Positions 47,118-58,480 of a DNA stretch of 64,000 bases are shown piece by piece (within the stretch, counting starts at the first letter, position 1; the number at the start of each line of letters is the position of its first letter). A program made the translations under genes and the position numbers. This stretch comes from Mesoplasma sp. JKS002658 (lineage in GTDB: Bacteria; Bacillota_I; Bacilli_A; Mycoplasmatales; Mycoplasmataceae): the NCBI RefSeq assembly GCF_023566355.1, contig NZ_JAKNSW010000001.1, positions 186,001 through 250,000 on the forward strand. The letters run 5' to 3'. Below the pieces are notes generated by a model. It ran no database searches. It saw only the letters and a list, made by a program, of their open reading frames with translations, and was not told the origin of the DNA.

Positions 47118-49502
47118 ATGATTTTAACAAGAAACTGATTAGCAAAGTTTATGAATTTGGATCAAATTAGTAATGATCAAATTACCACTGCTTTGAATTC
47201 TTTAGGATTTGAAGTTGATAAAACTGTTGATTATCAACACTTGAATCAAGGTTTAGTGATTGGTTATATCGAAGACTCTCAACCCATCGAAGGAACGCAT
47301 TTAACTGTCAACCAAGTAAAAATTGGTTCTGATAAAGTTGTTCAAATTGTTTGTGGGGCTAGTAATGTTGAAGCAAAGACCTTTGTGATTGTAGCTCCAA
47401 TTAAAGCAAGTCTTGCTAACGGATTGATTATGAGTACAAAAGAAATTCATGGTTATTCATCTCAAGGAATGATTTGTGCGTTAAATGAAATTGGAATTCC
47501 TGCCACTGATTTAACTTCGCAAGAGAATGAAAGTATTTATGTAATTCATTCTTATAATGATTTAAGTGTTTTAATTGGTGAAGGGATTGAAAAAATTGGT
47601 TTTAATGATTTTAGTTGGGAAGTGGATTTGACCTTAAATCGTAGTGATGCCCTTTCAGCAGTGCAGTTATTAAAAGAACTAGGAAATTACTTTCAACGAC
47701 CAATTAATTATTATCGTTTGACTAATAAAGTTAAGAATCAAAAAAAGAAGGTTGACTTTAGTTTGAAGATCAATCCTGCTTTAACTAGTCAAGTTCAAAC
47801 TGCTGGGTTCAGTTTATTTGAGATTAATAACGATGAGGGGTGATTGGATGTTGATGATGATTTGTGGTTAAAGTTTAACAAAGTTAGTCGTCAAACTAAC
47901 TATCTTTATGATTTAGCTAACAAGATGACTTTAGAAATTGGTCAACCAGCAATCCTGATTGATTATGATAAATTAAAGAATGCTGAGTTGAATTTAACAA
48001 CTACCAAGATGAATGATCAAGAATTGATTGTCTTAAAAAATGGTGCTCGAGTGGTTGAAGTTTTGGGAATGGGAGTGGAGAAAAACTTTTTAGTTGATGA
48101 GAAAACTAAGCGTATGTTGGTCTTGTACTTTAACTTTAATCCTGTTTTGATGCGAGGACAACAGAAGAACTTGAACCAAAGCACAATCGCTTTGCAACGT
48201 TATATCAAACCTTTATATGCTAATAAATTTGAAGATGCTACTGAGGCGTTAAAAGATATTTTTGATGATTATGCTGCAATCAAAGAGGTCCAAAAAGTTG
48301 AATACTTGGTAGGCCCATTACCAGTAAATAATAAGTTTGAGACCAGTTTGACGACCATTAACCATTTATTAGGAACTAGTTTTGATGTCAATGAAATTAG
48401 AGCTTTATTTAAGTTTATTGATTTTGAGATTACCATCCGTGGTGATAATTTAACTTTTGTTGTTGATCCCAATCGTATCGATCTACACAATGCTAAGGAT
48501 TTGGCTCAAGAGGTTGCCCGATTTAAGGGTTATGACCAAGTGCCTTCTGAACCACTAAACCTTTTAGCACAAGCTCAAAGAAAAGATTTTGCTTTAGATT
48601 TACAAACTAAAATGATTACAAATTTAGTTGGTCAAGGTTTAACTAATATCAAAACTTATTCATTGATTGAAAGTGGTGTTAATAAAGCGTGAAACTTGTT
48701 TAATTTGGCAAAACCATTAAAACTACCTTCGCCGTTATCAAAATTACATGAAGTTTATCGGGTAAACTTGATTCAAAGTTTATTAGAGGTTGCTGAGAAT
48801 AATGCGCTTCGAGGTAATAGAAATTTAAAGTTGTTTGAAGTTGCTGACCTTTATTATAAAGGTTCAGAGCGAGTTGCTCATTTAGGAATTTTATTTAGTG
48901 GTGAATTTAATCGGGATTTTCGTGAAAAACGGTTAACTGATTTTTATGATTTAAAAGGATTAATTGAAAATATTTTTAGTTTATACCAGTTAGAGCCAAC
49001 TAAAATTAGTTATGAACCTTTAGAGGGGGATAAGGTTTTTGAAGGAATGCATCCTTATCAAAATGCAAAGATTAAGTTTAATAACAAGGTACTTGGTTTT
49101 ATTTTTCGTCTCAATCCCCAAACCGAAGCTAAGCTAAAACTCCCCCCAACCTTTTTAGCAGAGCTAGATTTAGATAGTTTATTTAAAGGTGCTGATTTAC
49201 AAACTACTATTCAACCTTGATCAAAATTTCAAGCAACAAAAAGAGATCTTAGTTTAGAAGTATCTGCTAAAATCAGTTATAGTGAAATTACTAACATTAT
49301 CTTAGCAGGTGTGCTTGATGTAGTTGATTGCCGATTAGTTGATGTTTATGTTGATGACCAATTAAAAACTCAAGAGTTAATGGCTTGAACTTTCCAAATC
49401 ACTTTTAATAATTCTCTTCACCAATTAAATGAACAAGAATTGAATCAAGCTTGAAACCAAGTACTAAGTAATGTTGAACAGGTAGGTTTAAAGGTTCGTT
49501 AA
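47118..49502 (+). CDS. pheT: Phenylalanyl-tRNA synthetase beta chain
   Basis: 794 residues, normal length. N-terminal part with the EMAPII-like tRNA-binding domain (HLTVNQVKIG...QIVCGASNV...GLIMSTKEIHGYSSQGMICALNE, about 40-145), B3/B4 editing region, B5 domain, the catalytic-like core, and a C-terminal anticodon-binding ferredoxin-like domain (about 700-794). Reads through eight or so TGA-Trp codons. Start ATG with weak purine-rich RBS. The next gene begins one base after its stop. Confidence 0.97.
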
Positions 49503-49503
49503 A

Positions 49504-50028
49504 ATGAGAAAAAAAACAATTCGTCAAGCAAAAGAGAAAATTCATCTGCATGAGCAGTTGACTGATTTAGCACAATATGAAATTCACTCTCCTTTAATTT
49601 CTAGATATCTAGGAGTTAAATATGAAGGAGACGTGTTTTATGATCAAGGCACTGATGCCATCATCGTGAATGCAATCATTGATTATCAAATAGAAGCAAT
49701 TGATGCTCGGGATGGGGCAGTGATTACTCATACTGACCGCTTAGAATGAGATGATGAATATAGTTTTGATCCTCAAACTAAAGAAAATGTTAACTTAATT
49801 GTTGATGAGGAAGTTGACTTTAGCACTTTGGCAATTGAGCAAATTAATGCTTCAATTCCTATTAATTTAACTCACAACCATGGTATAATTTCAAAGACTG
49901 GTTCTGGTTGGAGTTTGATGTCTGAAGAAGAATATGAGAATGACCGTTCGAAGCAACCAGATCCGCGATGAGAGAAATTAAAAGAATTTAATAGCTCAAA
50001 CGATTCTAAAAGAGACGAGAAGAAATAA
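49504..50028 (+). CDS. DUF177 (YceD-like) protein
   Basis: 174 residues with three TGA-Trp. Middle strand region VKYEGDVFYDQGTDAIIVNA and the later NLIVDEEVDFSTLAIEQINA fit DUF177, a family that nearly always precedes rpmF, as here. The CxRC-type cysteines typical of the family are absent (sequence there is AIDARDGAVITH). In plants and bacteria the family is linked with 23S rRNA accumulation. The acidic C-terminus is disordered. Confidence 0.7.
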
Positions 50029-50042
50029 GGGGAGGTGTAATT

Positions 50043-50222
50043 ATGGCTGTACCATTCAGAAAAACAAGTAAAGCTGCTAAAAACAAACGCCGCAGTCACT
50101 TGGCTTTACAAAGTCAAGCAATCATTTCTTGCAACAACTGCGGAGCAATGATTAAACCGCACCGTGTTTGTAGAGAATGTGGTTTCTACAAAGGCAAAGA
50201 AGCAATTACTGTACAAGATTAA
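50043..50222 (+). CDS. rpmF: 50S ribosomal protein L32
   Basis: 59 residues. MAVPFRKTSKAAKNKRRSH is the L32 N-terminus; CNNCG...CRECG is the zinc-binding set of the C+ form. GGGGAGGTG lies 6 bases before ATG. Confidence 0.96.
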   Translation: MAVPFRKTSKAAKNKRRSHLALQSQAIISCNNCGAMIKPHRVCRECGFYKGKEAITVQD

Positions 50223-50235
50223 GAACAGATATTTA

Positions 50236-50279
50236 AAAAAAGAGGAGTGAAAAATGGATGAATTCATCCTCTTTTTTTT
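50236..50279 (+). terminator. Terminator of rpmF
   Basis: AAAGAGGA/TCCTCTTT stem (arms at about 50239-50246 and 50266-50273) around an 18-base loop, followed by TTTTTT. Confidence 0.8.
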
Positions 50280-50335
50280 GAAAAAAATTCAGTTTTTTTT
50301 GGTAATTGATTAATGAAAAAGTTCTCTTTTTTATT

Positions 50336-50341
50336 TATAAT
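50336..50341 (+). promoter_or_regulatory. -10 box of the division cluster
   Basis: TATAAT 34 bases before the mraZ ATG; no clear -35. In mollicutes MraZ binds repeats ahead of its own gene; I see GTGGGA and GTGGGG (50350 and 50360) after this box, compatible with such sites. Confidence 0.4.
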
Positions 50342-50374
50342 GTTTGAGAGTGGGAGGAAGTGGGGCGAATTGTC

Positions 50375-50809
50375 ATGGAACTACTCATAGGTAAATATGC
50401 TCATACAATTGATGATAAGTCGCGGCTAACGATTCCATCAAAGATTAGAAACAAAATGGGCGAAAGTGTGTATATTTCCAAAGGTTTTGAAGGTTGTCTA
50501 GAAGTGAGAACTCCTGAAGAATTTAGTAAATATACCCAAAACATTCTTAATTATAAGAATACCGATCCACGTTCACGAATGCTTAGTCGACAAATCTTTG
50601 CCAACTCGGAATTGATGGAAATTGATAAAGCGGGTCGTATTAGAATTTCTGCAGAACAAATTAAAATTGCTGGCTTGAACAAAGATGTCTATGTCATCGG
50701 AGTGGTTGACCATTGAGAGATTTGGGATCGTGAAAAATACGACCAATATGAAAAGAATACTGATGCTAACTTTGAAACTGCAGCAGCAGAATTAGGCAAG
50801 GACTATTAA
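50375..50809 (+). CDS. mraZ: Transcriptional regulator MraZ
   Basis: 144 residues with two SpoVT/AbrB-like halves: LIGKYAHTIDDKSRLTIPSKIR and LMEIDKAGRIRIS. DNA-binding regulator of the dcw cluster, and in mollicutes reported to activate it. ATG 50375 gives the typical family N-terminus; GTG 50360 in the same frame overlaps the GGAGGAAG region and is a possible alternative. One TGA-Trp. Confidence 0.93.
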
Positions 50810-50810
50810 A

Positions 50811-51734
50811 ATGGAACACATTTCAGTCTTATTAAATGAGAGCGTTGCGATGTTAGAGGTTAAACCTGATGGTATTTATGTTGATTGTACACTTGGTCGT
50901 GGGGGTCATGCTTCAGCAATTCTACAGCAGTTATCTGCAAAGGGATTACTGATTGCTCTTGATCGTGATGAACAAGCAATTAAGCAAAGCGGTCAAACTT
51001 TAAGTAAAATTGGTTCGAATTTTAAAATTATTAAAGGTAATTTCGACCAGTTGAAGTTATTATTAGCCACCAAAAATATCACTAATGTAGATGGTATCTT
51101 GTATGATTTGGGAGTATCTTCTCCCCAATTTGACCAAAATGAGCGAGGATTCTCATACCGAAACGATGGACCTTTAGATATGAGAATGGATCAAGAGCAG
51201 AGTTTGACCGCTCAAGAAGTTGTGAATACTTATTCTCAAACTCAATTAAGTGAAATTTTAACTAAGTATGGAGATGAACAATTTGCTGGGCAAATCGCTA
51301 GTGAAATTGTCAAAACCAGACCCTTAACTTCGACCTTGCAATTGGTTGGAGTGGTTAAAAAGGCTCTACCTCAAAAGGTGTTGAAACAAAAAAAACATCC
51401 TGCTAAAAAAACTTTCCAAGCCTTAAGAGTTTATGTCAATGACGAAATGAATGGTTTAGAAAAGAGTTTGCGTCAGGCTTTTGATTTAGTTAAACCCCAA
51501 GGAAGAATATGTCTAATTACCTTCCAATCTCAAGAAGAAGCTATTGTTAAAAAGCTCATTAAAGAAGTTACAATTAGTCCATACCACCAGGTTTTAAAAA
51601 GTCTTCCCTTAGAAGTGGATGATCAAACAAAGTTTAAATTGATAACTCCAAGTCCAATTAAACCTTCAAAAAAAGAACTGACTCTTAATCCCCGTGCTCA
51701 TAGTGCTAAACTTTGAGTGGTTGAGAAAAAATAA
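50811..51734 (+). CDS. rsmH: 16S rRNA (cytosine-1402 N4) methyltransferase RsmH
   Basis: 307 residues. HISVLLNESVAML at the start, SAM site DCTLGRGGHASAIL, GILYDLGVSSPQFD, ERGFSYRNDGPLDMRMD and KKTFQALRVYVNDE are diagnostic. Methylates C1402 in the decoding centre. Starts one base after the mraZ stop. A single TGA-Trp near the end. Confidence 0.96.
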
Positions 51735-51759
51735 GTAAAAATAGAGAGGAGAGATGATA

Positions 51760-53091
51760 ATGAATAATCAAACTCATAAAATTTATCAATTTTTAGAACT
51801 TGATCGTAACGGTTGAGCAAAATATGTTGTTATCGACATTTATTTAGACCAACCCATTCAGGTTTTATTTAGTCAAAAAGCTAAAATTTTTAGTAGTTTT
51901 AACCAAATTGATCACGAATTTAATCCTAACGAGTTAAGCAAGTTAACTCAGTTTTTAGCAACTAGTTTGAAACGATTTGTTACGATCTTTCCTGTTTATA
52001 AAAGTCAAGTTAAAAAGATTAACCTTTTAATTCCTAATGAAGTTATTAATTATGAGGCTAAAACCGTTACTTTTAGTTTAGAGCCTCATGATGCTGAGCA
52101 AATTAACTTAACCACAACATTAGTGCAAAACCAATGAAATATGTTTGTTAAGGAATACCAACAACAAATTAACCAAACTCATGAACAAGTGGCAATTGAT
52201 TGTAGTTGCTTAGGGGTTAAAGTTAATAATCACTGAAGTAAAACTCCAATTAATGAACAAGTTTTAGTCAGTGATGATATTAGTTTTGTTTCAGAATGAC
52301 AACATGTTAAAAGTACTTGGTTCAAGCCATTATTAAAAGCAATTAACCAAGTAGAATTAGCAATTGGTAAAGTTAATGCCTTAAGTAAGATTAATTGTAA
52401 CCCTCAATTAAACAACTGGTTATATGATTATCAATCTTTAGTTGTGGAATGAGGAGAAAGTGAAACTTGAGTTAAATATTATAATGGAGAAGGAACTTTA
52501 ATTCACGAAAAAATGGCTTGAGGGATTAAAGACTTGTACCAACGAATCGCCAACGATTTGACTTTAGATCCAAACAAAGATTTAGCTTGTTTAATTAATG
52601 TGGTGAAAAACTATGCTGATTTAACCACTTTTGATAGTAAAACTAAAGATTTTAGTGTGTTGCGAACAAGAAACAACAAGGCTTTAATTACTACTTATAC
52701 TATGAAACAAGTTTTAAAAGTTTTAACCAAAAACTTAGATGAAATGTTGATGAATATTAAAGATACCATTGCCTTTAAATTAGGAATTAATCCTGCAGGA
52801 GTCGATTATCAAATTCATTGTGGTTTAATTGAACAAATTCCTGAAATTGAAGTTTATCTTGGTTCAAAACACCTTAAGTTCTTGACCTTAGCGAAATTAA
52901 AAGTTGATGGAAATTATGGTGTTGATTTTAATAACCTTTATAATTGGGCTTTGATTATTCAAGAACAAGAAAACAGCAAAATTCAAGGAATGAATCTTGA
53001 TCAACCCCTTGATTCTGAAACTTCATACCCAATTCCATCTCCAGCAAAACCTCAAATTCAGGATGTTGTTGGTGCTAACGAACATAAATAA
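51760..53091 (+). CDS. ftsA: Divergent FtsA-like cell division protein
   Basis: 443 residues in the ftsA position between rsmH and ftsZ. The segment at 226-270 (LVVEWGESETWVKYYNGEG) can be laid on the second phosphate loop of FtsA, but the Asp and the Gly/Thr of the consensus are changed. The first phosphate loop near the N-terminus is also not recognisable. The C-terminal tail (from about 405) is Pro/Gln-rich, where FtsA has a linker and membrane helix. Identification rests mainly on position and this weak match. ATG 51760 has AGGAG 8 bases upstream. Ten TGA-Trp. Confidence 0.6.
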
Positions 53092-53113
53092 TTAAAAGGA
53101 GAGTGAGACAACA

Positions 53114-54286
53114 ATGAGCAAAGAATGAGCAAACCCTGAAGCTTTAATTAAAGTTGTGGGTGTTGGTGGTGGAGGTAGCAACGCAGTTAACCGCATGTAT
53201 GATCACAACATGAAAAACGTGCAGTTTATTGTCGCTAATACTGATGTCCAAGTTTTAAATATTTCTCCTGTTCCAAATAGAATTGTTTTAGGAGAGAATT
53301 TTTGTCACGGGTTGGGCGCTGGTGCTGATCCTGAGGTTGGTAAACAAGCTGCTCTTGAATCGATCGAAGAAATTAAAGAAGTCTTGCAAGGTTCGCAACT
53401 AGTCTTTGTGGCTGCTGGAATGGGAGGAGGAACTGGAACAGGAGCAGCTCCTGTTGTTGCTAAGGTTGCTCGTGAACTTGGCGCTTTAACAATTGCGATT
53501 GTAACCAAACCATTCCGATTTGAAGGTAAAAAACGCCTTCGTTATGCCGAACAAGGAATTAAAGAACTCCAAAAAGAAACTGATTCAATCATTATTATTG
53601 CCAACGATCGTCTTTTGGAATTGGTAGGAGAAGTTCCTATTGATGATGCTTTTAGAGAAGCAGATAACATTTTGCGTCAGGGAGTGCAAACCATTACTGA
53701 TTTAATTGCTGTACCTTCACAAATTAATCTTGATTTTGCTGATGTTCGTACTGTAATGAAAGATAAGGGTAAAGCTTTATTGGGAATTGGGATTGGTAGT
53801 GGTGATAATGCTTCGGCAATTGCGGCTAAAAAGGCAGTCAACTCCGCATTGTTAGATACTTCTATTCAGGGAGCAAGAAACGCCATTGTTAATATCACTG
53901 GTGGAGAAAAATTGACTTTAAATGATGCTTATCAAGCAGTTGATTTGATTGAGCAAGCCACTCAAGAAGAGTTAAACATTGTCTTTGGAATGGCATCAAA
54001 TCCTGAGTTGGGCGATAATGTGATTGTCACAATTATTGCAACAGGATTTGATGAGGATGACTATTCTTCTAATGCAACTAGTCTTAATTTGAATACCAAA
54101 ATTTCAAAAGAAAGTAGCGCTTCTCCAACCATTTCATCTCGTGTTGAAGAACCATCAATTGATAAAACCCAACCTTCAATGATTAAAGTAAGTGATGAAG
54201 AAGTAGAAATCGAATCAACGATGACTAACTTCACTTTTAACAATGATGATGAAGACGACATCCCGTCTTTTGTGCAACACAAATAG
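53114..54286 (+). CDS. ftsZ: Cell division protein FtsZ
   Basis: 390 residues. IKVVGVGGGGSNAVNRM at the N-terminus, tubulin signature GGGTGTGAAPV near 104-114, T7 loop region VPSQINLDFADVRTVM. The variable linker (about 318-370) is Ser-rich and a C-terminal peptide DEDDIPSFVQHK resembles the FtsA/SepF-binding tail. It polymerises at the division site. GGAGAGTGAG is 8-10 bases before ATG. Two TGA-Trp in the first 15 residues hide the true start under the standard code. Confidence 0.97.
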
Positions 54287-54299
54287 GAGGGCCAATCGG

Positions 54300-54629
54300 A
54301 TGTGAGCAAAGAAAAAAACCTTAATTGAAGAATTAGAAGTGGATGACAACACCTTCTTTTTGACCTCCTTACCCTTAGAGTCAAAACCTACCTTGATTCA
54401 ACCATCAATGATTACTCATCATCATCCTACACGGTTTGAAGAATTAGCTTTGGTGATTGACCAGTTGTTGGTGAAAAAGAAAGTTATTGTTTCTTTGGAG
54501 GGACTAAATAAACTTTCTCGAACTAAAGGCTTGAACTTTTTAAGTGGAGCAATTTATGCCTTACATGGTTTTATAACAAAAATTAAGGTTAATGTTTATG
54601 AATTAGAGATTCCTGTTTTAACGAAATAA
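54300..54629 (+). CDS. sepF: SepF-like division protein
   Basis: 109 residues, second codon TGA (Trp). The domain from about residue 43 (RFEELALVIDQLLVKKKVIV...LNFLSGAIYALHG) fits the SepF/DUF552 fold. The position directly after ftsZ agrees. SepF links FtsZ to the membrane in Gram-positives and could replace part of the FtsA role. GGAGGG is 8 bases before ATG. Confidence 0.8.
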
Positions 54630-54650
54630 GTTGTTTATTTCGTTTTTTTG
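54621..54650 (+). terminator. Terminator of the division cluster
   Basis: ACGAAATAA/TTATTTCGT stem (54621-54629, 54635-54643), loop of five, TTTTTTG after. The sepF stop is in the stem. Confidence 0.88.
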
Positions 54651-54723
54651 TTTCATTTTAAAACTAAAATCTTTTTCAGAACTTGGTTATAATAATTAAA
54701 ATAAATAAAGTGAGAAGACAAGA

Positions 54724-55728
54724 ATGAAAAAACCGCCATCAGATCAAGAAAAATCAAATACTTTTGCTAAGATGATGATTAATATATGAAATAATCATTT
54801 TTCAGCCCCTTTGTTTCAAACTGAAGAAGAGATTTATCGTTTAGATTTTATTAAGCTTTTTGGGTTTTCTCCAGTTACTAGAAATTCTAACAAGAAAGTA
54901 GGAATTGATGAGGAAAATCCGTCGTTAAACGTTACTTTTCCAAGTCTTGATCAAAACAAAATCGCAGCAAGTGTTTGACTTAATGATATTCCTTCTGATA
55001 AATGAATTATTGGAATTCATGGTTATAATTCTAACCGGTTTGATGTTCTGTACTTAACATGGCATTATCGTGTTTTGGGTTATAATATTTTAACTTTTGA
55101 TTTCCGTAATCACGGTCAAAGTGGTGTTGATGTGGTGACTTGAGGATACAAAGAAAAATGGGATTTGATTGCAGCAATCAATTGATTAAAAAAATCATAT
55201 AAAATCGATCATATTGGTTTGGTTGGTACTTCAATGGGAGGGTTTACTCTTAACTATTTAATGTTGACTGAACCATCACTTATCAAGGAAGCAAACATTA
55301 TCTGAGGAGTGTCTGATTCAGCATATATGTCAGTTCCTAAGTTATTAAAACGCATGATTAGCAACAATTCTCCAGGTTTTTTTGAAGGGTACGCCAACGA
55401 AACAATTGATACGATGATTAAAATTTATAAAAATGACTATCACGTTAATTTATCAGAACTAGATTTCACTGGTTTATTAGAAGAAAAGGGACAGAAGTTT
55501 CCTATTCTTTATGTTCATAATCGGTGGGATAAAGTTACTGATTATTTAGATAGTTTTCGCATGCATAATGAAAAAAATAATATGGAACGGAGTACTACTA
55601 ATCAGTTAAAGGTGTACGATGGTTATCATCACACCAAATCATTAATTGAGTTTAAAGAAGATTACTTAAAAACTAGCATTGATTTTGTTAAAAAAGTAGT
55701 AAATAACAACCAAAAACCTAAGGTTTAG
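54724..55728 (+). CDS. Alpha/beta hydrolase
   Basis: 334 residues with several TGA-Trp. Oxyanion and nucleophile motifs: WIIGIHGYNSNR near 103, TFDFRNHGQSG near 130, nucleophile elbow LVGTSMGGFT near 165, acid in HNRWDKVTD, histidine in YDGYHHTKS. All triad residues are present. Probably cytoplasmic (no signal). Substrate unknown; similar mollicute proteins are annotated as lysophospholipase or esterase. It may have a promoter near 54690 (TATAAT). Confidence 0.85.
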
Positions 55729-55793
55729 GTTTATTATTTAAGTAGTATAAAGATACTTCCAGGGTTGAAAATTAAGAAGAAGTGGAGTTAGTA

Positions 55794-57419
55794 ATGGATC
55801 AGCAGGTTGAAAATAATCTTAATGAAAATTCATCAGAGGTTGAAAAGAAAATTCATAAATTAAATCCTAGCATTGTTGCGGAACTAGATAATGTTTCTAA
55901 GACTTTTGATCGTAAAACTTGAGCAGTTCGCCGAGCTACTCTTCAGGTTAAAAGAGGTGAATGTCTTGCTTTAATGGGTGCTAATGGTTCAGGAAAAACC
56001 ACACTTGCAAGATTAATCGGTAATGTAATCAAACAAACAACTGGTAATGTTGATTATTACTTTAACAATGAAAATATTTTTGCATCAATTGGTTATCAAG
56101 CTCGAGAACAGGCTTGACCTAATGGGTTTAGGGTAAAAGATATTGTTACTTTATGGATTAATACTTATAACGTTCAAGACCAAGAATGAATTGCTCGATT
56201 AAAGAGTATTTTTGAAGTTGAAAAGAATGAAAATAAGTATCTTTCTAAATTACCAGATGTTTATTTGCAGTTATTTGCCATTTTTTTAGCAATGTTACAC
56301 AAACCAGAGATTTTAGTTGTCGATGAGTTTTCATCAGCAATTGACTTTGAACATAAAACTAAAATTGTTGCTTTGTTCGAAGATTACTTAAAAGAAGACA
56401 ACGCGATCGTTTTAGTGGCTCCTGAAGACTACATTTTAACAACTCTAGTAAAAAGGGTCGTTTATTTGCATCATGGTAAGATTATTGATGATTTAAGTGT
56501 TGAATTAATTCAACAACAATATCAAAGTATCTTTAACTATATCAAAACTGTTTCTTTAAGTGAAGAAAGTGATGAGAAAAAAAAGAGCGTCGAACCTTCG
56601 CTTCGTTCTTTAATTAGAAAGTATAAAGCACTAGAAACTCAACTAGAAACTGATTATCACCAGTTTGTAGAAAACCAACTTGCTAAACGTTATGAACAAT
56701 TTGATTTAGACATCAAAAATGCTATTTTTTTGGTTTCTGAACTTTCAAAGAACCTTTATAGTACAGCCACATCTGACATTAACAAAGAAAGTGTTGATGT
56801 TATTCGTGATGAAGTAAAAAAGACGATTAAAAGAATTAAAAAACTTTTAAAACAACTTGTTAAGTTGAAACGTAAAGATCCACGACTAAAAAAATTAACC
56901 CAATTAGAACGTGATTTTGCCCAAATTATTCAGTTGTTAGAAGATAGTTTAAAAGATAGTTTGGATAATGAGAAGTTAGTGATTAATGGTGATGATAGTG
57001 AAGTAGAAATGTCTAAGGATAGTAAACGAGAACTGGAAATCTTAAAGGAACGCTACATTAAAGAAGAGTTGAAAATTATTCGTTTAGAACGAAGAAAAGC
57101 CGATCAAAACAGAACGAATTTTCGTGAAGTTTTAACTACCAAATTATTGTTTAGAGATTTATCAAAAAAAGAAAAAAATTCTTTAAAAGCTGAATCAATT
57201 ACCTTAGAAATCGAAGGTTTAGTGAACAAAGCTGCGGTTTTGGATGATAAAGACCGAATTGTCATTAAGCCCTTAGATAAAATCAGTGAAAGTGACCAAT
57301 TGTTAGCTAATAAAAGAGTAAAACTTGAACCAGAAGTTGAATTACCAACTCCAACTGGTGAAATTAAACCAAAATCTAATAGTAAGCAAAAGAAGCAAAC
57401 AAGCAAGGAAGTGCACTAA
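55794..57419 (+). CDS. ABC transporter ATPase with degenerate motifs and long coiled-coil tail
   Basis: 541 residues. The ATPase domain (about 25-240) has intact Walker A MGANGSGKTT (near 60-69), Q-loop in GYQAREQAW, and Walker B ILVVDEFSSAID (near 172). The signature LSGGQ is replaced by YLSKLPDVYLQ (near 148) and the H-loop histidine by VLVAPEDY. From about 260 the chain is Lys/Glu-rich coiled coil, ending in a Pro/Lys-rich tail. Its TAA overlaps the ATG of the first permease gene, so it belongs to the two ABC-2 permeases. Substrate unknown. Confidence 0.85.
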
Positions 57420-58480
57420 TGAAATTGCGAAACTTGAAGATTTTGAGTCGACTATGACGAATTCAAACGATTAATTACTTTACTGATCCAATTAATATTG
57501 TTTTAGGAATTATTTTAACTTCAGTTACAATGGTTTGTTGAATTGCTTTCAAACCAACCAAAGATGGTTTTTCTACTGATCCCTTTATTTTGGCTTCTGC
57601 AATTGGAATTAGTATTATTCGTAACTCTCAATATAATTTCAATTTGACTGTTTCAGATTGAAAAGAGAAACGGTTTTTTAAAAAGATTTTTAATACACCT
57701 TTACCTCGAACATTATTAGTTTTTTCTATTCTTTCATTCAACTGGTTTATTAACATCTTTATCAGTGCACTTTTATTTGGTTTGGCGATGATTTTTTCTC
57801 GTCAGCGGATAGTCTTGTCCCAAGTACAGTGAGGACCATTTATTGTCGGGTTCGTGCTTAATGTTATTATTTCTAACATAATGGCGTTGCTATGAAATAC
57901 TTTATTTAAAAGAAAAGATGTGGTTTTGGTAGTTTCCTTGCTTTCTTATTTTGGACCAATGTATTTGTTGGGTTTAGGAATTCCTTGAAACGTGGTGGGA
58001 AATTACCAAGGGTTGAATATTTTCTTATACCTTTTCCCGCACCGTTATTCACTTTCAATCATGCAAGCAGCCTGAATCGGCAATGCTGGGGATATGAGTT
58101 TCCCTTTAATAACTAATGACACTATTGGAGGTGGAGTTGATCCTAATTCTTGATTAGGAGTGCATGGGTTTGGTTATGGAACTTTGGGGTGATGAATTCC
58201 TGCTTTGGCTTCAATTGGTTGAACCTTGTTATTTGGAATGATTGCCTTAATGATTCTGAACTATCGTTATAACTATGGTTTAAGAAAGTACAAAGATTAT
58301 AATGGGGTGCAAATTCACTTGCGTTACATTAGTGAAATCAAAAAAACCACTAGTGTTGAAGAGTTAAATGATCTAATTAGTTATATCAATGCTAACAATA
58401 ATTACGAAATTCATCAGATTAACTTACATAAAAAACCAGAGAAATCAAAAAACAAGAATTCAAGTAAGGAGCAAAGCTAA
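57419..58480 (+). CDS. ABC-2-type transporter permease (first subunit)
   Basis: 353 residues through many TGA-Trp codons. After a short amphipathic N-terminus (MKLRNLKILSRLWRI) there are six hydrophobic segments spread between about 25 and 305. The last membrane helix is followed by a charged cytoplasmic tail. Layout is that of ABC-2/NodJ-like exporters. Overlaps the ATPase by one base and the next permease by one base. Confidence 0.82.

Noticed and set aside
53305-53508. Minus-strand frame opposite ftsZ
   Set aside because: Shadow of ftsZ; Ala/Pro-rich composition arises from the codon pattern.
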